Source: Sulfitobacter donghicola DSW-25 = KCTC 12864 = JCM 14565
GTDB lineage: Bacteria > Pseudomonadota > Alphaproteobacteria > Rhodobacterales > Rhodobacteraceae
Reading direction: 5' to 3'
Length of the DNA: 64,000 bases
Assembly (NCBI RefSeq): GCF_000622405.1
Contig: NZ_JASF01000005.1
Coordinates: 1,054,001 to 1,118,000, forward strand
Shown: positions 57,512-64,000 of the stretch, one piece after another
How the letters are laid out: every line of letters begins with the position of its first letter
Numbering within the stretch: the stretch's first letter is position 1
Made by a program: the position numbers and the translations under genes
Notes under the pieces: generated by a model
Seen by the model: only the letters and a program-made list of their open reading frames with translations
Database searches by the model: none
What the model was told of the DNA's origin: nothing

Positions 57512-58372
57512 TTACTCAGCCGCCAAGGGGATCCGACCTTGGCCAATCTTGGCGACCTCTTCAACGACGTTTTGAAGGGCCGCGCGTACGGCTTCAAAAT
57601 CGCCGTTTGGGCGAATCAACTGTTCGTTCATGTAAAGGGAACGATCAATCTCGACCTGCACGGCATGTTGCCCTTTGGCCGGTTTTCCATAAGCTTGGGT
57701 AATATAGGCACCTGCAAAGGGTGCATTTCGCGTCACGACAAACCCCGCCTCGACAAATGCGGCTTCGATCCGGTCCACCACTTCGCCGCTGGCCGCCGCG
57801 CCAAACCTGTCACCCAAAACAACATCAGGCCGACGGATACCGCTGCGCGCAACGCCGTCCATCGCCTCATGCGGCATCGAATGGCAGTCAATCAGAACAG
57901 TTTGCCCATGACGGTTCTGCGCCGCAGTCAAAAGCGCCTGAAGGCGTTCGTGATACGGCTCCCAATACTTCGCAATCCGCTCTTGCGCCTCATTCAAAGG
58001 CATTTTCCCGCGATAAATCGCCCGCCCGTTTGCCACAACACGGGGAATAACGCCCAATCCCGATGCGATCCGCGGGTTATGCCCAACGCGGCGAACACCC
58101 TCGATCAAAGCGGGGTCCAGTTCATCACGCGCGCGATTCAAATCAACAAACGACCGCGGCGCGCCTGCTTTGATAAAGGCAGCGCCATAGTTTGGTGCGC
58201 AATCAAACAACTGATCTACAAAGGCATCTTCGGACGAACGGATCGCATGTTCGTTCAAAACGGTCTTGCGCATAAAGGACCACGCATAATCCCGCCCCGA
58301 ATGAGGCGAGGCAAAAACCACGCAAGAAGCAGGCGTATTTGGCAATAAAACATCAAAAGCTGCGGCGGGCAT
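57512..58372 (-). CDS. N-formylglutamate amidohydrolase family protein
   Basis: 286-aa zinc hydrolase of the HutG/FGase family. Motifs include SPHSGRDY (about 22), HSMPHEAMDG (about 160) and ARGDELD-like acidic turns. It hydrolyses N-formylglutamate in histidine breakdown, or a similar N-acyl amino acid; no hut genes are nearby, so the substrate is open. ATG 58372 has AGGAGA seven bases upstream, so it is preferred over 58399. Converges with dinB, stops one base apart. Confidence 0.82.
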   Translation of the reverse strand: MPAAAFDVLLPNTPASCVVFASPHSGRDYAWSFMRKTVLNEHAIRSSEDAFVDQLFDCAPNYGAAFIKAGAPRSFVDLNRARDELDPALIEGVRRVGHNPRIASGLGVIPRVVANGRAIYRGKMPLNEAQERIAKYWEPYHERLQALLTAAQNRHGQTVLIDCHSMPHEAMDGVARSGIRRPDVVLGDRFGAAASGEVVDRIEAAFVEAGFVVTRNAPFAGAYITQAYGKPAKGQHAVQVEIDRSLYMNEQLIRPNGDFEAVRAALQNVVEEVAKIGQGRIPLAAE

Positions 58373-58524
58373 ATTGGTCTCCTTCGTAATAAAAGACATA
58401 GCGCACTTTATAACAAAGCCAAAAGCCCTTGATCACACTGCCGACTCCTTTTATAGCACGCGGACGGCGCGGTGTTTTCGCGCCCCATTTTTGTTTGGGG
58501 CCAAAGAATCGCGTTCATATAAGT

Positions 58525-58599
58525 GGGTGATTAGCTCAGCGGTAGAGCACTTCGTTGACATCGAAGGGGTCACTGGTTCGATCCCAGTATCGCCCACCA
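58525..58599 (+). tRNA. tRNA-Val (anticodon GAC)
   Basis: 75 nt with encoded CCA: acceptor GGGTGAT/ATCGCCC, anticodon stem TTCGT... loop TTGACAT (GAC), T loop TTCGATC. Complete cloverleaf on the plus strand. Confidence 0.95.
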
Positions 58600-58684
58600 T
58601 GTATTCACTGGCCCTTTGGCATTTGCCACTGGGTCGCCCGTAACCCGGCGCAGGCCCGCGCCACAACTTGGAAGGATTGGACCT

Positions 58685-58810
58685 ATGAAAGTTCGCAATT
58701 CACTCCGCTCGCTCAAGAATCGGCACCGCGACTGCCGTGTTGTGCGTCGCAAAGGCCGCGTATACGTGATCAACAAAACACAAAAGCGCTTTAAAGCCCG
58801 TCAGGGTTAA
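58685..58810 (+). CDS. rpmJ: 50S ribosomal protein L36
   Basis: 41-aa bL36. [20 protein letters not shown] then [20 protein letters not shown] is the 41-residue version of L36 that lacks part of the zinc cysteines (only one Cys here), common in alphaproteobacteria. GGAAGGA stands eight bases before the ATG. It is a single-gene unit 85 bases after tRNA-Val, with its own terminator. Confidence 0.95.
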   Translation: MKVRNSLRSLKNRHRDCRVVRRKGRVYVINKTQKRFKARQG

Positions 58811-58831
58811 GCACAGCTGTTAAAGTTGTTT

Positions 58832-58865
58832 AAAAAGGCTGCTCCCTCGCTGGGGCGGCCTTTTT
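58832..58865 (+). terminator. Intrinsic terminator of rpmJ
   Basis: Stem AAAAAGGCTGCTCC/GGGGCGGCCTTTTT (14 pairs with two G-T) and a six-base loop, directly followed by the T-run. Confidence 0.9.
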
Positions 58866-58999
58866 GCCGTTAAGGAACGATAAAACCGTTCACATCTGTT
58901 TGATTATTTCGCTACGTCGAAAATTGATTTTCCTCTGGCGCTTGTAGCATTCCTAAGCCAGCCTATTTGCCAATCACTCTCTCCCGAAAGGAAACTCTG

Positions 59000-59872
59000 A
59001 TGGCAAACGATCTAACGTATACCCCACCGAAAGTCTGGGCGTGGGAAGCTGAAAGCGGTGGTAAGTTTGCCTCGATCAACCGCCCGATTGCTGGCCCGAC
59101 TCATGATAAGGAACTGGAAGTCGGCAAACATCCGATCCAGCTTTACTCTCTCGCGACACCAAATGGCGTGAAGGTCACCATCCTTTTGGAAGAGCTTCTG
59201 GCCCTTGGGCATAGCGGTGCGGAATATGACGCATGGCTGGTAAACATCGGTGAAGGTGTTCAATTTGGTTCGGGTTTTGTTGACGTAAACCCGAATTCCA
59301 AAATCCCTGCCCTAATGGATCACTCTGGCGACACGCCCCAACGGGTGTTCGAAAGCGGTTCAATCCTGCTGTATCTCGCTGAAAAGTTCGACGCCTTTAT
59401 TCCCAAAGACCCCGCACAGCGCACAGAAATGATGAGCTGGCTTTTCTGGCAAATGGGTTCAGCCCCCTATCTGGGCGGCGGATTTGGTCATTTTTATGCA
59501 TATGCCCCTGAAAAGTACGAATACCCGATCAACCGCTTCACCATGGAAACGAAACGCCAGCTGGACGTGATGGACCGTCATTTGGCCGAAAACGAATGGT
59601 TCGCGGGCGAGTATTCGATTGCCGATATCGCGATCTGGGCATGGTATGGGCAGCTTGTTCTGGGGCGTTTGTACTCTGCGGCCGAATTCTTGGATGTCGC
59701 AAGCTATAAGAACGTCATGCGGTGGGCAGAGGCCATTGATGCGCGGCCTGCTGTTACCCGTGGGCGGATTGTGAACAAACCCTTTGGCGACGACCCTGCA
59801 ATGCAGCTGAACGAACGCCACGATGCGTCGGACTTTGACACCAAAACCAACGACAAGATCGCAAAAGAATAA
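59000..59872 (+). CDS. yghU: Glutathione S-transferase-like protein (YghU type)
   Basis: 290 aa. The thioredoxin-fold N-terminal domain (about 45-130, with HPIQLYSLATPNGVKVTILL and FESGSILLYLAEKF) is preceded by about 45 residues as in YghU. The helical C-terminal domain has an IADIAIWAWYGQLVLG block. These enzymes bind two glutathiones and act as disulfide-bond reductases. ATG 59000 has AAGGAA at 58988; the frame from 58967 begins before that site. Confidence 0.9.
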   Translation: MANDLTYTPPKVWAWEAESGGKFASINRPIAGPTHDKELEVGKHPIQLYSLATPNGVKVTILLEELLALGHSGAEYDAWLVNIGEGVQFGSGFVDVNPNSKIPALMDHSGDTPQRVFESGSILLYLAEKFDAFIPKDPAQRTEMMSWLFWQMGSAPYLGGGFGHFYAYAPEKYEYPINRFTMETKRQLDVMDRHLAENEWFAGEYSIADIAIWAWYGQLVLGRLYSAAEFLDVASYKNVMRWAEAIDARPAVTRGRIVNKPFGDDPAMQLNERHDASDFDTKTNDKIAKE

Positions 59873-59876
59873 CGTT

Positions 59877-59902
59877 GGGGGGCTTCGGCCCCCTAATTTT
59901 TT
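59877..59902. terminator. Terminator after the GST gene
   Basis: Stem GGGGGC-TTCG-GCCCCC with a UUCG tetraloop, followed by TAATTTTTT. It lies between the GST gene and the converging permease gene. Confidence 0.88.
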
Positions 59903-59914
59903 GGGCGCGGCGGA

Positions 59915-61570
59915 TCAGCGGCGCCCAACCTGACGGCAAATCAGAATAACGGGCAACAGCCCCATCGCCACGATCACGAGGCTCGGCACCGCGGCACCTT
60001 CCAGTCGTTCGTCACTGGCCAATCTATAGGCCTGAACAGCAAGCGTATCAAAGTTGAACGGGCGCATGATGAGTGTTGCCGGTAGCTCCTTCATCACATC
60101 CACAAACACGATAAGCAGAGCAGTCAGCAAACTGGGTGCGAGGATCGGCAGATGAACGCGGCGCAATGTACCGATTGGCCCCTGCCCCAATGACCGCGAA
60201 GCAGCATCCATATTCACATGCACCATCGCCTGTCCGCCTTCGTAAGCCCCCAGCGCCGCTGCCAAAAACCGCACCATATAGGCAATGATCAGCAGCCAGA
60301 TCGATCCCGTGATCAACAGCCCTGTCGAGATGTCAAAGGTGCTGCGCATCCAAGCATCCAGCGCATTATCAAATGTGGCAAAGGGAACCATGAGGCCAAC
60401 CGCAATCACGCCCCCCGGAACGGCATAGCCCAAACGTGCAACATAAGCCGCAGCTTGCGATACCCGACTTGTCTTCATCCGCTGAAAGAACCCGATACAA
60501 ATCGCAGCGCAAACAGTCACGATCGCCGCGATAGAGGCCAGCGTGGCCGAGTTCTGGATAAACCCCAGATACCTCTCGCTCAGCAAGTTCTGCTCTGATC
60601 CAAGCCCCATCGCAAAGAGCACAATGATTGGCAACGCCGCGCCAAACAACACAGGAACCGCGCACAACAACACCGCTAGAGCCGCCTTGCCCCCCTTTAG
60701 CTGAAGAGGCGGAGCAACCTTGGCGCGCCTTGAGGGATCATGATATTTTGCGTCCCCACGTTGCAGCCGCTCTAACATCGCCAGCAGCAAAGCAAAGCTC
60801 AGCAAACATAGGGCCAATTGCGCGGCGCCCACACGATCAAAGAGAGAAAACCAACTGGTGTAGATACCCGTCGCAAAGGTTTGAACGCCAAAATAGGCCA
60901 CCGTGCCAAAATCGGCGATGGTTTCCATGACCGCCAGCAAAACGCCTCCGGCAATGGCGGGGCGGGCCAATGGCAGGCTAACCTTAAAAAAGGCAGCCCA
61001 CGGCGAAGAGCCCAAGGCACGCGCCGCCAAAAAGGTCGTGCCGCTTTGTTGTAGGAATGCAGCCCGCGCCAGCAAGTAAACATATGGATACAGCACAAGA
61101 ACCAACATCAGCGCCGCCCCCCCAAGAGAACGGATATCAGGGAACCAGTAATCGCGCGGCCCCCAGCCCGTTAGTGCCCTGAGGGATGTCTGAACAATGC
61201 CAGGGTGGTCCAAAACATGGGTATAGGCATAGGCCAACACATAGGCTGGAAACGCCAAAGGAAGGACCAGAGCGACCTCAAAAATCCGCACCCCAGGAAA
61301 ACGGGTCATCGTAACAAGCCACGCAGCCCCAACCCCGATTGCAAATGTGCCCAAAGCGACCAGACAAACCAATGTTAGGGTAGTGCGTGTATACCCCTCT
61401 AAAACCGTATCGACCAAATGCTCAACGGTCTCGGTGCCACCAGAGACTGCGGCCAAAAGAACGGCCAACATCGGCAAGGCACACAGCCCCGCAATCAACA
61501 AAGCACCCCACGACAACGCGCGCGCGCCATCGGGTTTTATCTTTGAGGTTTTGGTCGTCAATTGAGCCAT
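59915..61570 (-). CDS. Ferric-iron-type ABC transporter permease (FbpB/SfuB-like)
   Basis: 551-aa permease made of two homologous halves of about six membrane helices each (about 1-275 and 295-551). Each half carries an EAA-type loop: RALGSSPWAAFFKVSLPLARP (about 180) and ASRSLGQGPIGTLRRVHLP (about 440). The fused layout is typical of Fe(III) uptake permeases. The matching binding protein and ATPase are not adjacent, so the iron assignment is by family only. Confidence 0.85.
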   Translation of the reverse strand: MAQLTTKTSKIKPDGARALSWGALLIAGLCALPMLAVLLAAVSGGTETVEHLVDTVLEGYTRTTLTLVCLVALGTFAIGVGAAWLVTMTRFPGVRIFEVALVLPLAFPAYVLAYAYTHVLDHPGIVQTSLRALTGWGPRDYWFPDIRSLGGAALMLVLVLYPYVYLLARAAFLQQSGTTFLAARALGSSPWAAFFKVSLPLARPAIAGGVLLAVMETIADFGTVAYFGVQTFATGIYTSWFSLFDRVGAAQLALCLLSFALLLAMLERLQRGDAKYHDPSRRAKVAPPLQLKGGKAALAVLLCAVPVLFGAALPIIVLFAMGLGSEQNLLSERYLGFIQNSATLASIAAIVTVCAAICIGFFQRMKTSRVSQAAAYVARLGYAVPGGVIAVGLMVPFATFDNALDAWMRSTFDISTGLLITGSIWLLIIAYMVRFLAAALGAYEGGQAMVHVNMDAASRSLGQGPIGTLRRVHLPILAPSLLTALLIVFVDVMKELPATLIMRPFNFDTLAVQAYRLASDERLEGAAVPSLVIVAMGLLPVILICRQVGRR

Positions 61571-61619
61571 ACCCCCATGTCGACCATTTTAGTAAGAAAG
61601 AAAAGTCCCTAGCGTAACC

Positions 61620-62846
61620 CTAGTCGTAACTACGCTGATCTTCGATCACCAAACCATCCTTTGGCAGGCTTCCCGGCGTTACAACTTCGACACGACCTTT
61701 CAGCTTTAAAAGCTGGCTAACTGATACCGCATAAGCTTCGGCATCTGGTGAGGTGCTTTCGATTTGTACTGTCATCATGTCCTGTTCATTCTCACGGGTC
61801 GCGATGACACGCGCCTTGGTAATCTCATCGTGATTCTGAACCAGCTGCGCAACTTGCTCGGGGCGAACAAACATTCCCTTAATCTTGGTGGTTTGGTCCG
61901 CGCGGCCCATCCAGCCCTTTATGCGCATGTTCGTGCGCCCACAGGGGCTTTGCCCAGGCATCACGGCACTAAGATCGCCTGTCGCGAACCTGATCAACGG
62001 ATAGTCGGGGTTCAACGTTGTGACGATGACCTCGCCTACCTCACCTTCGGGAACCGGATCACCCGTTCCTGGGGTAACGATTTCAACGATTACACTCTCA
62101 TCAACAATCATGCCTTCGGCAGCGGGCGATTCATATGCGATGTTACCCAGATCAGCCGTCGCATAGCTTTGGAGGCAGGTGATGCCGCGTGCAGCATACC
62201 ATTCGCGCAGGCTAGGAAACAGAGCCCCCCCCCCAACCACAGCGCGGGTAATGCCCAAGGTCACGCCCATCTCATCCGCTTTTTCCAGAATGATCTTGAG
62301 ATAATCAGGGGTGCCTGCATAGGCCGTCGTGCCGATATCACGTGCCGCAATCACCTGAAGCTCGGTCTGCCCAGTGCCTGCTGGCAGGACCGCAGCACCA
62401 ACAGCACGTGCACCGCTTTCGAATATCATCCCCGCAGGCGTAAGATGGTAGCCAAAACAGTTGTGAACAATATCGCCTTTGCCAATCCCGACAGCATGAA
62501 GGAACCGCCCCATACGCCACCAATCGGGATCGTTGGAAGAGGGTTCATAAATAGGGCCTGGTGATTGGAAAACATGCGAAAACTCATGTGCAGGTTTGGT
62601 GGTAAAGTCACCAAAGGGCGCACTGGTGGCTTGTGCCTTGCCGAGCTCTGATTTGCGCAAAACAGGCAGTTGGGCCAAATCGGTGACATTACGAATAGTC
62701 GTGGGATCGACGCCAGCCAAACTCTCCGAATAGCCGCCCAATGCTTGCGCCCGCGCAACCTGTGCCGGCAACATGGCGGCAATATCCTTTGCCCGCTGCT
62801 CTGTGCTGCGGGTTTCCAAGTTGTCGAAATGGGTCATATTGCTCAC
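61620..62846 (-). CDS. Phenylacetate-CoA ligase-like AMP-forming enzyme (PaaK family)
   Basis: 408 aa. PaaK-type adenylate former: VLRKSELGKAQ (about 62), a conserved NCFGYHLTPAGMIFE block (about 127) and GWMGRADQTTKIKGMFVRPE (about 310). Clear PaaK homologue but shorter at the N-terminus than canonical PaaK and without paa genes around. Near livF such ligases recur in Rhodobacteraceae. The substrate is unknown. Confidence 0.75.
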   Translation of the reverse strand: MSNMTHFDNLETRSTEQRAKDIAAMLPAQVARAQALGGYSESLAGVDPTTIRNVTDLAQLPVLRKSELGKAQATSAPFGDFTTKPAHEFSHVFQSPGPIYEPSSNDPDWWRMGRFLHAVGIGKGDIVHNCFGYHLTPAGMIFESGARAVGAAVLPAGTGQTELQVIAARDIGTTAYAGTPDYLKIILEKADEMGVTLGITRAVVGGGALFPSLREWYAARGITCLQSYATADLGNIAYESPAAEGMIVDESVIVEIVTPGTGDPVPEGEVGEVIVTTLNPDYPLIRFATGDLSAVMPGQSPCGRTNMRIKGWMGRADQTTKIKGMFVRPEQVAQLVQNHDEITKARVIATRENEQDMMTVQIESTSPDAEAYAVSVSQLLKLKGRVEVVTPGSLPKDGLVIEDQRSYD

Positions 62847-62902
62847 TCTATCTACTCTTCAGTTTCGCGCCATTCCTAAGCCATGGCGGTTCGTTTTCTT
62901 CG

Positions 62903-63607
62903 CTAAACGGACACACCAAATAGCCACCCAACAGCTGCTGTCACAGCCATTGCCAGACCTCCCCAGAACACAACGCGCACCGTTGCAGGCATCATCGCGG
63001 CCCCTCCCGCTTTTGCGCCTAGGGCACCCAGCATCGCCAAAGCACAAAGCGTGGTTATGACAACGATCGGGATCAACATTGCCTGCGGCGCCAATACAGA
63101 AGCGAGCAAAGGAACCGCAGCAAAAACACTAAAGGTAATTGCAGAAGTTACGGCTGCCAGCAGCGGTTGGGCCTGTTGTGTTTCACTTAATCCCAGCTCT
63201 TCGCGAACATGGGCGGAAAGCGCGTCTTTTTCCGTCAATTCCCGTGCGACTAACGCGGCGGTTTCAGGCGATAATCCACGTTGTTCATATATCTCGGCCA
63301 ACTCTTGCAGCTCACCTTCAGGATCATCTATCAACGCTTGCCGCTCACGCGCGATGTCCGCGTTTTCTAGATCGGCCTGAGACGAAACGCTTACGTATTC
63401 GCCCGCCGCCATCGACATAGCACCTGCCGCCAGTCCCGCGGCGCCGGCAATCAACACAGCGCGGTGCGACGGGTCGGCGGCCGCGACCCCAACGATGATG
63501 GAGGCGACAGAAACGATGCCGTCATTGGCGCCCATGACTGCAGCACGCAACCACGGTACACGGTCAACCAGATGCGGATCATCGCTATGTGCCGAAGGTT
63601 TCGTCAC
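62903..63607 (-). CDS. VIT-family (CCC1-like) membrane transporter
   Basis: 234-aa membrane protein of the VIT1/CCC1 family (iron/manganese transport). Motifs: MGANDGIVSVASIIVGVAAA (about 24) and AMSMAAGEYVSVSSQADLE (about 63), about five hydrophobic segments, and a soluble helical cytosolic metal-binding part at about 85-150. GTG 63607 is taken as start because the upstream frame is livF; homologues begin shortly before the MGANDG motif. It follows the livF stop by one base. Confidence 0.85.
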   Translation of the reverse strand: MTKPSAHSDDPHLVDRVPWLRAAVMGANDGIVSVASIIVGVAAADPSHRAVLIAGAAGLAAGAMSMAAGEYVSVSSQADLENADIARERQALIDDPEGELQELAEIYEQRGLSPETAALVARELTEKDALSAHVREELGLSETQQAQPLLAAVTSAITFSVFAAVPLLASVLAPQAMLIPIVVITTLCALAMLGALGAKAGGAAMMPATVRVVFWGGLAMAVTAAVGWLFGVSV

Positions 63608-63608
63608 C

Positions 63609-64000
63609 TTATGACAACCAACGCTTACGGCGGCGATAGCTGCGTACATCGCGAAAGCTCTTGCGGCCTTCATCAGACATACCAAGGTAGAATTCTTTTA
63701 CGTCTTGGTTTTCGCGCAGATCTTTGGCCGGACCATCCATAACCACGCGGCCGCTTTCAAGGATGTAACCATAGTGGGAATAGCGCAGCGCCACGTTTGT
63801 GTTCTGCTCAGCCAACAGGAAGGTCACGCCTTCCTTTTCGTTGATCTCTTTTACGATCTCGAAAATCTGTTCAACCAGCTGTGGCGCCAGACCCATCGAG
63901 GGTTCGTCCAGCAAAATGGTCTCTGGTCGGCTCATCAGCGCGCGGCCAACGGCGCACATCTGCTGCTCCCCACCCGAGGTATAGCCAGCCTGCGATTTGC
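63609..64000 (-). CDS. livF: Branched-chain amino acid ABC transporter ATPase LivF (5' part beyond the window)
   Basis: Only the C-terminal 130 residues are inside the window; the gene continues past position 64000. ABC signature SGGEQQM, Walker B ILLDEPSMGLAP and H-loop region (AEQNTNVAL) are typical of LivF. Exported as part of the high-affinity branched-chain amino acid uptake system. The ending EGRKSFRDVRSYRRRKRWL is a typical basic tail. Confidence 0.92.
   Translation of the reverse strand, partial: KSQAGYTSGGEQQMCAVGRALMSRPETILLDEPSMGLAPQLVEQIFEIVKEINEKEGVTFLLAEQNTNVALRYSHYGYILESGRVVMDGPAKDLRENQDVKEFYLGMSDEGRKSFRDVRSYRRRKRWLS

Overview
The window looks like a chromosomal segment of an alphaproteobacterium, most probably a Rhodobacteraceae (Roseobacter-group) species. 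It carries an rRNA operon in the order 16S - tRNA-Ile(GAT) - tRNA-Ala(TGC) - 23S - 5S, and the housekeeping genes (clpB, pyrF, dinB, msrPQ, rpmJ, a YghU-type GST) have the codon use and protein character of that group. Host-like core genes lie roughly at 1-9.6 kb and 41-64 kb. Between them is a long accessory stretch made of several blocks of different base composition. All assignments are by reading motifs and recalled families; no search was run.

Region by region. (1) 0.05-9.6 kb: a gamma-butyrobetaine/L-carnitine catabolic cluster. It has a 2-oxoglutarate dioxygenase, two class II aldolase/adducin proteins, a LysR regulator, an acyl-CoA dehydrogenase, an NDP-forming acyl-CoA ligase, a CaiD-like hydratase and an L-carnitine dehydrogenase fused to a thioesterase. 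Both a hydroxylation route and a CoA route from gamma-butyrobetaine to carnitine therefore seem to be present. The usual 3-dehydrocarnitine cleavage enzyme is absent. (2) 9.64-25.84 kb: a Tn7-like transposon with tnsA, tnsB and tnsC leftward at the left end, tniQ rightward at the right end, and cargo between. The cargo is a type I restriction-modification operon (hsdM, hsdS, hsdR) followed by a short IS1595-type zinc-ribbon protein, a metallophosphoesterase, an unknown protein and two eroded gene fragments. No CRISPR or Cas gene is present. A left-end array of CCATAAG-type repeats is visible; the right end was not found. (3) 26.3-28.1 kb: a secreted tandem ABM-fold protein and a divergent LysR regulator. 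(4) 28.4-37.3 kb: a GC-rich operon, in transcription order araC - hmfA - hmfB - hmfC - hmfD - hmfE - benE-like transporter, which fits 2-furoate degradation to 2-oxoglutarate.

(5) 37.3-41.1 kb: an AT-richer patch of small unknown genes and degenerate intergenic repeats next to tRNA-Arg(TCT). It includes the most unusual gene in the window: a paralogue of ribosomal protein uL14 with an extra N-terminal region and a replaced C-terminus, translationally coupled to a gene of unknown function. (6) 41.2-64 kb: a glycosyltransferase, the rRNA operon, msrPQ, an RTX protein, clpB behind a heat-shock-type promoter, pyrF, a Nudix hydrolase, dinB, an N-formylglutamate amidohydrolase, tRNA-Val, rpmJ, a GST, a ferric-type ABC permease, a PaaK-like ligase, a VIT-family protein and the 3' part of livF, which runs off the window.
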